64,000 nt of DNA from Alistipes sp. Its GTDB lineage: Bacteria > Bacteroidota > Bacteroidia > Bacteroidales > Rikenellaceae. The stretch is taken from NCBI GenBank assembly GCA_021201825.1, contig JAJQED010000017.1:166947-230946 (forward strand), given 5' to 3'. The position numbers were made by a program, and so were the translations under genes. Positions 1-9,035 of this stretch are shown piece after piece (within the stretch, counting starts at the first letter, position 1; each line of letters starts with the position of its first letter). The notes beneath the pieces were generated by a model, which saw nothing but the letters and a program-made list of their open reading frames with translations, did no database searches and had not been told where the DNA came from.

Positions 1-1080
1 GAAATGGTCGTCGTCCAGCTGCTGCCGGGCGTGCTTGAGATCGAGGTTGTCCTTGGTGCATTCGTCCCACGGCAGGTCGAGCATCAGATTCAGATAGGTC
101 ATCTGCACCGAGTATTCGGCGATAGCCGGGTTCAGGCGCTCGAGTTTGCTCACCTCCTTTTCGAAAGTCTCGGCGATCTCCTTGCTCCATTTCTTTTCGG
201 ACGCCCGCTTACGCAGGTCGGCGATATCGCTCTCGGCCGGGTCCCCGCCCAGTTCCTCCTGAATGGTACGTATCTGCTGCTGAAAGTAATATTCCCTCTG
301 CTGCTGGTCCAGATTGCGTTTTACCTTACTCTGTATCTCGCTTTTCAACTCGACCAACTGCTGCTCCTTTACCAGAATTTCGAGCAGCCTGCGTGCCCGG
401 GCCAACAGCCCCGGAGCCTCGAGCAGGTGCTGCCGGTCGGAATCCTCCAGATCGAGATTGGAGCAGATAAAGTTGATCAATCCCCTTTTGCTGTCGATAT
501 TCTTGATGGCGAAAGTAGCCTCCTTGGGCATCGACGGGGAGATATTGATAATATTGAGCGCCACGTCGCGGATGGAATCCACAAGTGCGTCGAACTCCAG
601 GTTGTTCTTCTCCGGAGAGGAATCCTTGAGCGGATTGATGGAAGCCTTGAAATAGGGCTCCGAAGCAATTATCCCCTGTATCTCTATCTTTTCGAGGCCG
701 TGCAGGATAACCGTGAGGTTACCGTTGGGCATCTCGAGTATCTTAAGGATCCGGGCGGCCGTCCCTATCTTGTAAATATCTTCGGGACCGGGGTTCTCCA
801 CGTCGGCTTCACGTTGAAGCACCGCACCGAGTACGCCCCCGCCGCTCTCGACCTCTTTTACCAGTTTCATGCTCTTCTCTCGGCCCACCGTAATGGGGGT
901 GATCGCGCCCGGGAAGAGCACCGAACTGCGCAGGGTCAGTATGGGGAGGATATCGGGCACGGCGACATTCTCCAGCACGTCGTCCTCATCGCCCGTGACG
1001 ATCGGGATGACCTGGTGGCGCCCCTCCAGCATATCCGAAATTCCTGAAAATTCTTCTTCTATCTTATTCTTCTTACTCAT
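1..1080 (-). CDS. lon: Lon protease, N-terminal part (cut by window edge)
   Basis: Partial gene on the minus strand. The ATG is at 1078-1080 and the frame stays open to base 1, giving the first 360 residues. The protein starts MSKKNKIEEEFSGISDML and then shows the Lon substrate-binding domain (PILTLRSSVLFPGAITPITVGREKS, quoted here only as PILTLRSSVLFPG) and the long helical region with a Q-rich segment (REYYFQQQIRTIQEELGG). The cut falls just before the AAA+ Walker A, so the ATPase and Ser-Lys protease parts are outside the window. Lon is a cytoplasmic ATP-dependent protease of misfolded and regulatory proteins. A TACCTTTG promoter element lies 17 bases upstream. Family call is firm; completeness of the gene cannot be judged. 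Confidence 0.93.
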   Translation of the reverse strand, partial: MSKKNKIEEEFSGISDMLEGRHQVIPIVTGDEDDVLENVAVPDILPILTLRSSVLFPGAITPITVGREKSMKLVKEVESGGGVLGAVLQREADVENPGPEDIYKIGTAARILKILEMPNGNLTVILHGLEKIEIQGIIASEPYFKASINPLKDSSPEKNNLEFDALVDSIRDVALNIINISPSMPKEATFAIKNIDSKRGLINFICSNLDLEDSDRQHLLEAPGLLARARRLLEILVKEQQLVELKSEIQSKVKRNLDQQQREYYFQQQIRTIQEELGGDPAESDIADLRKRASEKKWSKEIAETFEKEVSKLERLNPAIAEYSVQMTYLNLMLDLPWDECTKDNLDLKHARQQLDDDHF

Positions 1081-1097
1081 ATCGTTTCTTCTGATTG

Positions 1098-1105
1098 CAA
1101 AGGTA
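1098..1105 (-). promoter_or_regulatory. lon promoter, -7 element TACCTTTG
   Basis: The minus strand reads TACCTTTGCA, an exact match to the Bacteroidota TAnnTTTG element. A TTTG at 1127-1130 (minus strand) lies 21 bases further upstream and fits the -33 element. The expected start of transcription is near base 1091, about ten bases ahead of the lon ATG. Confidence 0.6.
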
Positions 1106-1239
1106 AGCTTTAACCGACATAATAGCAAACCCGTTAAAGCCCTTATTGGTTTACATTTTTGCCCGGCAGGACACTTAATAAACGGGTGCCGGGGCCATAA
1201 AATTGCCGCAGGGGTAATACCATTCTAACGGCAAAATCC

Positions 1240-1247
1240 TATCTTTG
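1240..1247 (+). promoter_or_regulatory. valS promoter, -7 element TATCTTTG
   Basis: Exact TAnnTTTG match followed by CA, as in the other housekeeping promoters here. No good TTTG was found at -33. Predicted start near base 1254, leaving a leader of about 160 bases. Confidence 0.5.
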
Positions 1248-1414
1248 CAAATCGAATGCAAATCGACCGCCGGGCCTGTTTTTTGCCAAAATGACAGCTT
1301 TACGGCATAATTTGCCGCCCGGAGAGCGGACCGGATGTCACCGGCCATGGCTGCACAGGGCGTTTTGTCATGCACCGAACCGCAAGTATAAAGTTAAGAA
1401 CAGCACGAACGACT

Positions 1415-4039
1415 ATGGCTTTAGCTGACAGGTATACACCCACCCAGATCGAACAGAAGTGGTACGACTACTGGATCGAACGCAAATTGTTCCATTCCGA
1501 GCCGGATGAAAGGGAGCCTTACACTATCGTGATCCCGCCTCCCAACGTTACGGGCATCCTTCATATGGGGCATATGCTCAATAATACCATACAGGATGTA
1601 CTTGTGCGCCGGGCGCGTATGGCCGGAAAGAACGCCTGCTGGGTTCCGGGAACGGACCATGCCTCTATCGCTACCGAGGCCAAGGTCGTAGCCAAACTCC
1701 GGGAACAGGGGATAGACAAAGCCTCGCTTACCCGGGAAGAGTTCCTCGAACACGCCTGGCGATGGACCGAAGAGCACGGGGGCATTATCCTCAAACAGCT
1801 TCGCAAACTCGGGGCTTCCTGCGACTGGGACCGTACCTGCTTCACTATGGACGAACCCCGGTCCCAGAGCGTTATCAAGGTTTTTGTAGACCTCTACAAC
1901 AAGGGTAAGATATACCGGGGAGTACGGATGGTGAACTGGGACCCCAAGGCACTTACGGCCCTCTCGGACGAGGAAGTGTTGTATAAAGAGATGCAGGGCA
2001 AACTGTATTACCTGCGGTACCGCATCGAGGGTAGCGACGATCATGTAATAGTTGCTACGACACGCCCGGAGACCATTCTCGGGGATACGGGGCTGTGTGT
2101 CAACCCCAACGACGAACGGTTTAAACACCTGGCCGGGAAGAAAGTTATCGTGCCGCTGGTAGACCGGGCAATCCCGGTGATCACGGACGATTATGTGGAT
2201 ATGGAATTCGGGACGGGGGCCCTTAAAGTCACCCCGGCGCACGACATTAACGACTATATGCTCGGGGAGAAATACAGCCTGCCCGCCATAGATATTTTCA
2301 ACGACGACGGCACCATAAACGGCACCGTCGGTATTTACGAGGGTATGGACCGGTTCGAACTGCGGGACCGCATAGAAGAGGACCTGCGGGCTGCCGGCTT
2401 ACTGGAAAAAGTAGAGGCCTATACGAACAAGGTCGGTTGTTCCGAGAGGACGGGAGTACCGATCGAACCGAAACTGTCGATGCAGTGGTGGTTGCGCATG
2501 GACGAACTTGCCGCCCCGGCGCTAAAAGCCGTAATGGAAGAGGAAATACGGTTCTTCCCGCCCAAATTCCGCAATACATACCGCCACTGGATGGAGAACA
2601 TCAAAGACTGGTGTATCTCTCGCCAACTGTGGTGGGGCCAGCAGATCCCGGCCTATTACCTGCCCGGCGGAGGGTATGTCGTTGCGGAAACCCCGGAAGA
2701 GGCCCTGGCCATGGCCCGGGAAAAGACCGGTGACGCCGGTCTGCAAATTGCCGACCTGAAACAGGACCCTGATGTACTGGATACATGGTTCAGCTCCTGG
2801 CTGTGGCCTATTTCGGTGTTCGACGGCATCCGGTATCCGGACAATAAGGATATAAACTATTATTACCCGACCAACGACCTGGTGACCGCCCCGGACATTA
2901 TATTTTTCTGGGTGGCCCGGATGATAATGGTCGGCTACGAGTACCGTGGAAAAAAGCCGTTCGGCAATGTCTATTTCACCGGGCTGGTGCGGGACCACCT
3001 GCGCCGCAAGATGAGCAAACAGCTCGGCAATTCGCCCGACCCGCTGGAGCTTATCGAAAAGTACGGGGCCGACGGGGTGAGGGTCGCCATGCTGTTGTGC
3101 TCCTCGGCCGGTAACGACCTGATGTTCGAAGAGTCGCTGTGCGAGCAGGGACGCAATTTCGGCAACAAGATATGGAATGCCTACCGGCTGGTGGATTCGT
3201 GGCAGTGCGACGGTTCGGCCGCCCAGCCCGACAGCAGCAGGATTGCGGTAGAGTGGTTCGAATCGGTGATTGCCAAGACCCAGCACCAGATCGAGGCCGA
3301 CTTCGGTGTTTACCGCATCTCGGAGGCCCTGATGGCGACCTATAAATTATTCTGGGACGATTTCTCGGGATGGTTCCTCGAAATGGTCAAACCCCCTTAC
3401 GGGCAGGGTATCGACCCGGTCACACTGGCCCGGACCAGGGATATTTTCGAGAGGCTGCTTCAGATGCTGCACCCGTTCATGCCGTTCATTACCGAAGAGA
3501 TATGGCAGAATATCAAGCCCCGTGAGGACGGACAGAGCATTATGCTCTCCGTTCTGCCTGCGGCCGGCCAGCCGGACGAGGAGCTGCTTGCCGGCATGGG
3601 GCGTATACAGGAAGCCGTTTCGGCAATCCGTGGAATACGCAAATCGAAGAACATCCCGAACAAGGACCAGTTGCCACTGACCGTCATCCCCGACGGGAAT
3701 TATCCCGAGCCATACGCAAGCGTATTGATCAAGATGGCAAACCTGTCGGGAATAACAGCCGCCACGGAGAAAGTAGCTGACGCCATGTCGTTCATCGTCA
3801 AGACAACCCGGTATTTCGTGCCGCTCGAGGGAGCCGTAGACCGGGAAGCGGAATTGAAGAAGTTACAGGAAGAACTGGCCTATTACGAGGGGTTCCTTGC
3901 CTCCGTGATGAAGAAACTCGGCAACGAACGGTTTGTTCAGAACGCCCCGGCGGCCGTAGTTGAAAACGAGCAGGCCAAAAAGAACGACGCCCAAGCCAAG
4001 ATAGAGGCCCTTAAAGTCCAGATTTCCGCATTGGAATAA
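1415..4039 (+). CDS. valS: Valine--tRNA ligase
   Basis: Class I aminoacyl-tRNA synthetase that charges tRNA-Val in the cytoplasm. The HIGH-type motif sits in [14 protein letters not shown] near residue 41 and the KMSKS motif in [14 protein letters not shown] near residue 531. Between them lie the editing (CP1) domain with [12 protein letters not shown] and the [13 protein letters not shown] segment of the catalytic core. The C-terminus (about residues 805-874) is the Ala/Glu/Lys-rich coiled coil typical of ValRS. The length of 874 residues is normal for the family. I chose the ATG at 1415 ([20 protein letters not shown]) because conserved sequence begins there; an in-frame ATG exists at 1370. 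A strong hairpin terminator follows the stop. Confidence 0.97.
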   Translation: MALADRYTPTQIEQKWYDYWIERKLFHSEPDEREPYTIVIPPPNVTGILHMGHMLNNTIQDVLVRRARMAGKNACWVPGTDHASIATEAKVVAKLREQGIDKASLTREEFLEHAWRWTEEHGGIILKQLRKLGASCDWDRTCFTMDEPRSQSVIKVFVDLYNKGKIYRGVRMVNWDPKALTALSDEEVLYKEMQGKLYYLRYRIEGSDDHVIVATTRPETILGDTGLCVNPNDERFKHLAGKKVIVPLVDRAIPVITDDYVDMEFGTGALKVTPAHDINDYMLGEKYSLPAIDIFNDDGTINGTVGIYEGMDRFELRDRIEEDLRAAGLLEKVEAYTNKVGCSERTGVPIEPKLSMQWWLRMDELAAPALKAVMEEEIRFFPPKFRNTYRHWMENIKDWCISRQLWWGQQIPAYYLPGGGYVVAETPEEALAMAREKTGDAGLQIADLKQDPDVLDTWFSSWLWPISVFDGIRYPDNKDINYYYPTNDLVTAPDIIFFWVARMIMVGYEYRGKKPFGNVYFTGLVRDHLRRKMSKQLGNSPDPLELIEKYGADGVRVAMLLCSSAGNDLMFEESLCEQGRNFGNKIWNAYRLVDSWQCDGSAAQPDSSRIAVEWFESVIAKTQHQIEADFGVYRISEALMATYKLFWDDFSGWFLEMVKPPYGQGIDPVTLARTRDIFERLLQMLHPFMPFITEEIWQNIKPREDGQSIMLSVLPAAGQPDEELLAGMGRIQEAVSAIRGIRKSKNIPNKDQLPLTVIPDGNYPEPYASVLIKMANLSGITAATEKVADAMSFIVKTTRYFVPLEGAVDREAELKKLQEELAYYEGFLASVMKKLGNERFVQNAPAAVVENEQAKKNDAQAKIEALKVQISALE

Positions 4040-4058
4040 CAGATAGTTACTCGTAATT

Positions 4059-4096
4059 AAAAGCTAAGGCGGTCTTTCGGGACCGCCTTAGCTTTT
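4059..4096. terminator. Bidirectional terminator between valS and the ABC exporter
   Basis: Perfect 16-bp inverted repeat (arms 4059-4074 and 4081-4096) with a six-base loop TTTCGG. The arms begin with AAAA and end with TTTT, so the hairpin can terminate both convergent genes. Confidence 0.85.
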
Positions 4097-4111
4097 AACC
4101 GGTGTTGCCTT

Positions 4112-5938
4112 TTACGCCATCCCCTGGAGCTGGATAAGCTTATAGTATATTCCCTTTTGGGCTATCAATTCTTCATGGGTGCCCTGCTCGGCTATCGTGC
4201 CATGCTCGACCACGTATATCTTATCGGCATTGGCCACGGTACTCAGCCGATGTGCTATCACGATGGACGTACGGCCCTCCAGCAGGGAATCGAGGGCCTG
4301 CTGTACCAGTTTTTCACTCTCGGTATCCAGGGCCGAAGTCGCCTCGTCCAGTACAAGTATAGCCGGGTTTTTCAACACGGCCCGTGCAATACTGAGGCGC
4401 TGGCGCTGGCCGCCGGAGAGTTTCATTCCCCGATCGCCGATATTGGTTTGGTATCCGTTCTCGGTTTCCATAATGAAATCGTGGGCATTGGCTACTTTTG
4501 CGGCGGCGACAATCTCGTCGAACGTGGCGTCGCGGCGGCCCATACGGATATTTTCCTCTATGGTGTCGTTAAACAGAACCGTGTCCTGTGTAACCACACC
4601 TATATTATCCCGTAAAGAGCGGAGGGAATACTGCCGAATATCTACTCCGTCGATCAGGATCGACCCGGAGTTGATATCGTAAAAGCGCGAGACGAGGTCC
4701 GACAGGGTGGATTTACCGCCCCCCGATCCACCGACGAGGGCTACCGTCTGCCCCTTTTCCACTACAAGGTCCACACCGCAGATAACCTCCCTTTCGTCAT
4801 AAGCGAAATGAACATCCCGGAATTCTATACCCTGTCCGAACGTTTCCAGCCGCACCGGATCGGCGACTTCCTCGATCACGCTGTGGGTGTCCAGCAGGTC
4901 CATCACCCTTTCGCCGGCCGCGATCCCCTGGTTAATATTGGCGAACGCATCGGTAAACGAACGCAGCGGACGGGTTATCTGGGAGAAGATTGCCAGGTAG
5001 GCGATGAATTCGCTGCCGGTGAGCGAGCCGTCCATCACCAGCTTGCCTCCGAACAGCAGCAATACCGACATGGCGGTGATGCCAAGGAACTCGCTTGTAG
5101 GGCTGGATAGTTGCTGGCGTTTTGCCATCGACCACATAACATTGGAATAAAAGCCGTTACGCTCCCGGAATTTCTGTTTGACGGTATCCGCATCGTTGTA
5201 AGCCTTGATAATCTTTACCCCGTTGACAGATTCGTCTATAAGGCTCACCATATCGGCGTAGGTCTCCTGGCCGATGGTAGCCTTACGGCGCAGTTTTTTT
5301 ACGATAAAACCGATCAAAAGGGCGACCACCGGCAGGTAAAGAATGGAGAATACAGTCAGTTGCCATGACATTACGAGCATCCCGAGCATATAGAACAGGA
5401 TAAGGAACGGGTCCCGGAAAGCGACCTGCAAAGTGTTTGTAATGCAGAACTGCACGACCTGTACGTCGGAGGTTATTTTGGAGATAATATCACCCTTGCG
5501 CTCGTTGGTAAAATATCCCACCTGCAGGTCGAGCACGTTGTCGAACACGTCGTTCCGTATCTTTTCGAGGGTCCGTATCTTCATCTTCTCCATCGTGCGC
5601 TGGCCAAGGTACCGGAAGAGGTTGCTGAAAAAAGAGAACGTTATCAGGAAGAGCGCCAGAAAGAGCAGTACCTGTATCGTATTGTATTCCGTGCCGTACT
5701 GCCGGTACATAATGTAGTTGATAATATCCCGCAGGTAACCGGTCGTAAGAGCGAATTCCGGTTTTTCGACCACCTGATGTACCATTTCCTCCTGCCCGAA
5801 AAGTACGTCGAGGATCGGTATTATCATCACGTAATTGAACAGGTTGAAAAAAGCATGGAGCAGGGTATAGAAAAAATAAGGGACGGCATATTTCCCGATA
5901 GGCCGGGCGAAACCGAGCAGCCTCCAGTATGTCTTCAT
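4112..5938 (-). CDS. ABC transporter, permease fused to ATPase (MsbA-like lipid/drug exporter)
   Basis: Inner-membrane half-transporter of 608 residues that would work as a homodimer. The first 310 residues or so are the six-helix exporter domain, with hydrophobic segments in the N-terminal third and around residues 180-210. The ATPase domain follows, with Walker A GGSGGGKST near residue 400-410, signature LSGGQRQRLSIARA near residue 500 and Walker B ILVLDEATSALD just after it. The layout matches MsbA-type lipid A flippases and related multidrug exporters; substrate cannot be read from sequence. It is divergent from trpS and both genes appear to use the paired promoter at 6002-6048. Confidence 0.9.
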   Translation of the reverse strand: MKTYWRLLGFARPIGKYAVPYFFYTLLHAFFNLFNYVMIIPILDVLFGQEEMVHQVVEKPEFALTTGYLRDIINYIMYRQYGTEYNTIQVLLFLALFLITFSFFSNLFRYLGQRTMEKMKIRTLEKIRNDVFDNVLDLQVGYFTNERKGDIISKITSDVQVVQFCITNTLQVAFRDPFLILFYMLGMLVMSWQLTVFSILYLPVVALLIGFIVKKLRRKATIGQETYADMVSLIDESVNGVKIIKAYNDADTVKQKFRERNGFYSNVMWSMAKRQQLSSPTSEFLGITAMSVLLLFGGKLVMDGSLTGSEFIAYLAIFSQITRPLRSFTDAFANINQGIAAGERVMDLLDTHSVIEEVADPVRLETFGQGIEFRDVHFAYDEREVICGVDLVVEKGQTVALVGGSGGGKSTLSDLVSRFYDINSGSILIDGVDIRQYSLRSLRDNIGVVTQDTVLFNDTIEENIRMGRRDATFDEIVAAAKVANAHDFIMETENGYQTNIGDRGMKLSGGQRQRLSIARAVLKNPAILVLDEATSALDTESEKLVQQALDSLLEGRTSIVIAHRLSTVANADKIYVVEHGTIAEQGTHEELIAQKGIYYKLIQLQGMA

Positions 5939-6001
5939 CGTCTTGGCAAAGTTTAGGCTTCCGACGGGCAGCCGCGGCTGTGCGCTCCCCGGGATTATAT
6001 T

Positions 6002-6048
6002 CTGTGCAAAAGTAGATTATTTTTGACAGATTATATACTTTTGCACAG
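6002..6048. promoter_or_regulatory. Symmetrical divergent promoter pair (ABC exporter / trpS)
   Basis: A perfect 13-bp inverted repeat has arms CTGTGCAAAAGTA (6002-6014) and TACTTTTGCACAG (6036-6048). Each arm carries an exact TAnnTTTG element: minus strand 6007-6014 for the ABC exporter and plus strand 6036-6043 for trpS. The 21-base space between arms means each promoter's -33 region overlaps the other promoter's -7 element. Confidence 0.6.
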
Positions 6049-6119
6049 CGAATCGGGCGGCTGTACTCCCACCGGAGCACCGCAACCCGAGGGAGCACCT
6101 ACCGGAAAAATAGAAAATA

Positions 6120-7109
6120 ATGAAAACTGTCGTCAGCGGAATAAGGCCTACGGGCCAGCTACACCTGGGAAACTATTTTGGCGCCTTGAAGAACTTTGTC
6201 AAGATGCAGAACGATGCCAACTGCTATTTCTTTATAGCAGATTACCACTCCCTTACCACTCATCCCGATCCGCAGAACCTACACGACAACGTCAAGAATG
6301 CCCTGGCGGAATACCTGGCCGCTGGCCTCGACCCGCAGACCACCACTATTTATATCCAGAGCGACCTGCCTCAAACAGCCGAGCTGTCCCTGCTGTTGAG
6401 CATGCACGCCTACGTGGGAGAACTGGAGCGGACGGCATCTTTCAAGGAAAAAATCCGCAAGCATCCTGATAATATCAATGCGGGCTTGTTGTGTTATCCG
6501 GTACTTATGGCCTCGGACATCCTTATCCACCGGGCAGATTTCGTTCCCGTCGGCAAGGACCAGGAACAGCATCTGGAGATGACCCGTAAATTCGCCCGCA
6601 GGTTCAATACGATTTACGGGGTCGAATATTTCCCGGAAAGCATGCCATATAATTTCGGACAGGATTTGACCAAAGTCCCGGGGCTGGACGGCAGCGGAAA
6701 GATGGGCAAAAGCGAGGGCAACGGCATATATCTTGCCGACCCGGACGAAGTGATACGCAAAAAAGTAATGAGGGCAGTGACGGACCAGGGTCCCACAGAA
6801 CCGAACCAGCCCATGGCCGAGCCCATTGCAAATATTTTCGCGATCATGAAGATCGTTTCCCACCCGGAGACTTACGATTTTTATCTCGCAAAATATAACA
6901 ACTGCGAGATACGGTACGGCGACATGAAAAAACAGCTGGCCGAAGATATAATCGCCGTGGTCGCTCCCATCCGCGAACGTATCGCCGATATAAAAGCCAA
7001 CGATGTATACCTGCGGGAAGTGGTTGAAGCCGGTGCGGCAAAGGCACGGGCCAGTGCGGACGAAACTATGCGCAACGTCCGTGAAATAATGGGGATCAAG
7101 CCGTTCTAA
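6120..7109 (+). CDS. trpS: Tryptophan--tRNA ligase
   Basis: Class Ic aminoacyl-tRNA synthetase of 329 residues, the usual bacterial TrpRS length. The HIGH-type motif is PTGQLHLGNYFG at residues 10-21 and the KMSKS-type motif is GKMGKSEGN near residues 194-202. The tryptophan-binding SDILIHRADFVPVGKDQEQH segment lies between them. The start is the only reasonable ATG, about 75 bases after the predicted transcription start. The ClC gene begins 37 bases after the stop on the same strand and may be co-transcribed. Confidence 0.97.
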   Translation: MKTVVSGIRPTGQLHLGNYFGALKNFVKMQNDANCYFFIADYHSLTTHPDPQNLHDNVKNALAEYLAAGLDPQTTTIYIQSDLPQTAELSLLLSMHAYVGELERTASFKEKIRKHPDNINAGLLCYPVLMASDILIHRADFVPVGKDQEQHLEMTRKFARRFNTIYGVEYFPESMPYNFGQDLTKVPGLDGSGKMGKSEGNGIYLADPDEVIRKKVMRAVTDQGPTEPNQPMAEPIANIFAIMKIVSHPETYDFYLAKYNNCEIRYGDMKKQLAEDIIAVVAPIRERIADIKANDVYLREVVEAGAAKARASADETMRNVREIMGIKPF

Positions 7110-7146
7110 TTCCGTCCGGAACCACAACCCAGCCCACCTGCACCAG

Positions 7147-8922
7147 ATGAGAAAAGCCGACGTAATCTACCGGTGGTTTATGCTTCTTACGAAGCGCCTG
7201 ACGGACAAGCAGCTGATGCTTATCCTGGCCATCGTAGTCGGCCTGCTCGCCGGTTTCGGCACCTATATATTCGAAAGCCTGCTACACGGTATAAAATATG
7301 CCCTGGTCAGCTGGTTCCGTGCCGACGAGGCGAGCCTTCTTTATTTTATATACCCCGGCGTGGGGATCGTGCTTGCCTCGCTGTTCGTCCGGTATGTGGT
7401 AAAGGATAATATTTCCGAGGGGGTAACCCGAGTACTGTATGCCATGTCCCGCAACGGGTCCCGTATAAAGCCCCACAACTGCTATTCGTCCATAGTGGGC
7501 GGGGCCACCACCATCGGGTTCGGCGGCTCGGTCGGACCAGAGGCGCCCATAGTTTTGACCGGGGCCGCAATAGGGTCTAACATAGGCCAGTTCATGCGGC
7601 TCAATTACAAGCATATAACCACCCTGTTGGGTTGCGGGGCGGCGGCAGCAATAGCGGCTATTTTTAAGGCCCCTATAACGGGTCTTGTTTTCGTGATGGA
7701 GATACTGATGCTCGACATCACGATGACTTCCATTATTCCCCTGCTTATCTCCTCGGTATCCGCTACTACGCTGATATTTATCCTCAAAGGCTTCGACCCC
7801 ATACTGCATATTTCAGGGGTAGAGACGTTCGATCTGCGGAACATCCCGATGTACATCGCACTGGGGCTATCCTGCGGTCTTATTTCCAACTATTTCACAA
7901 CGGTCAATTCCGCAATCGCCGAAAAATTCAACGGTCTTAACCGCCAGTATAAGAAATGGATACTGGGGGCGGGGATTCTCGGGCTACTGATATTTATTTT
8001 CCCGCCGCTGTACGGGGAGGGTTACGAGTCGTTCACCGACCTGATGCACGGCCGTATAGATTCGCTTTTCAACAATTCGCTCTTCTATAAGTTCAAGGAC
8101 GTGCCGTGGGTGATCATACTCTATCTCGGCGCAATTTTGTTCTTCAAGGTAATAGCCATGGCCGCCACTAACGCGGCGGGAGGTGTCGGGGGAACTTTCG
8201 CCCCGTCGCTGTTCGTCGGGGCTTTCACCGGCGGCCTGCTGGCTTATATATCGAACGTGGTTTTCGATATGGACCTGCCGCTCATAAATTTTACCCTTGT
8301 AGGGATGGCCGGGGTAATGGCCGGGGTGATGAAAGCCCCGCTGACCTCCATCTTCCTCATAGCCGAACTATCGAACGGCTACGGGCTGTTCATCCCGCTG
8401 ATGATAGTAACGGCGGTCTCTTTTGTGCTGAGCTACTATTTCGACCCCTATTCCATCTATACAAAGAAATTGGAACAGCGCGGTGAATTGCTTACCCATA
8501 ATAAAGACAAGTCGGTGCTTGTCTTCCTGAACCTGCGGGAGCTGATGGAGACCGATTTTTACGAGCTGGACGAGAACGCCACACTCGGCGACGTGGTAAA
8601 ACTGATCTCCACGGTCCGCCGTAATATTTTCCCGGTGGTAAGTCCGGAGGGAGTGCTGATGGGCCTGGTCCAACTGGACGACCTGCGGGCGGATATGTTC
8701 GACCAGGGGAAATACCCTACCCCGGTAGACCGTTACATGATTCCGCCGATGGATACCATACTTCCGCATGAACAGGTGCAAAGCGTGCTGGATAAGTTCG
8801 AAGCGACCAAGGCGTGGATGCTTCCCGTAGTGGACAGGGACAACCGTTACCTGGGTTTCATTTCCAAATCCCGTATCCTGGCCGCTTATCGCCAGCAACT
8901 TATCGAATTGAGCGAGGCGTAA
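7147..8922 (+). CDS. ClC-family anion channel/transporter with CBS pair
   Basis: Inner-membrane protein of 591 residues. The ClC core covers about residues 20-430 with many hydrophobic helices. The anion-pathway motifs are GGSVGPEAP at residues 126-134 and GGTFAPSLFVG around residue 350. Two CBS domains (about 450-590) form the cytoplasmic C-terminus, ending with GFISKSRILAAYRQ. In the motif that is GREGP in the E. coli exchanger, the gating glutamate position is Val129 here, so coupled Cl-/H+ exchange is doubtful and a channel-like mode is possible. It lies downstream of trpS without an obvious own promoter. Confidence 0.9.
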   Translation: MRKADVIYRWFMLLTKRLTDKQLMLILAIVVGLLAGFGTYIFESLLHGIKYALVSWFRADEASLLYFIYPGVGIVLASLFVRYVVKDNISEGVTRVLYAMSRNGSRIKPHNCYSSIVGGATTIGFGGSVGPEAPIVLTGAAIGSNIGQFMRLNYKHITTLLGCGAAAAIAAIFKAPITGLVFVMEILMLDITMTSIIPLLISSVSATTLIFILKGFDPILHISGVETFDLRNIPMYIALGLSCGLISNYFTTVNSAIAEKFNGLNRQYKKWILGAGILGLLIFIFPPLYGEGYESFTDLMHGRIDSLFNNSLFYKFKDVPWVIILYLGAILFFKVIAMAATNAAGGVGGTFAPSLFVGAFTGGLLAYISNVVFDMDLPLINFTLVGMAGVMAGVMKAPLTSIFLIAELSNGYGLFIPLMIVTAVSFVLSYYFDPYSIYTKKLEQRGELLTHNKDKSVLVFLNLRELMETDFYELDENATLGDVVKLISTVRRNIFPVVSPEGVLMGLVQLDDLRADMFDQGKYPTPVDRYMIPPMDTILPHEQVQSVLDKFEATKAWMLPVVDRDNRYLGFISKSRILAAYRQQLIELSEA

Positions 8923-9004
8923 CAGCAGATTGCAGTTTTAAGAGTTTAACGATTTTTTATCTTTTCTTTCTTCTCCAGGGGTGATAACGGGGGAGAGATT
9001 TTTG

Positions 9005-9012
9005 TACTTTTG
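9005..9012 (+). promoter_or_regulatory. Promoter -7 element TACTTTTG for the MATE gene
   Basis: Exact TAnnTTTG match followed by CA, 23 bases before the ATG at 9036. The -33 region shows no clear TTTG. Confidence 0.55.
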
Positions 9013-9035
9013 CAGGTTATCAAATCTATTCGGAC

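Larger units (their letters stand above)
1081..1414. other. Divergent intergenic region lon/valS
   Basis: This 334-base stretch separates the divergent lon and valS genes. It holds the lon promoter (1098-1105) and a valS promoter (1240-1247). The valS leader would be about 160 bases; no clear terminator-antiterminator or T-box pattern was found in it. Upstream in-frame ATG at 1370 could extend ValRS by 15 residues, but that extension ([15 protein letters not shown]) does not look like conserved ValRS sequence. Confidence 0.5.

Noticed and set aside
4..1047. Long plus-strand open frame opposite lon
   Set aside because: It is the antisense of the clear Lon protein and has no recognisable domain.
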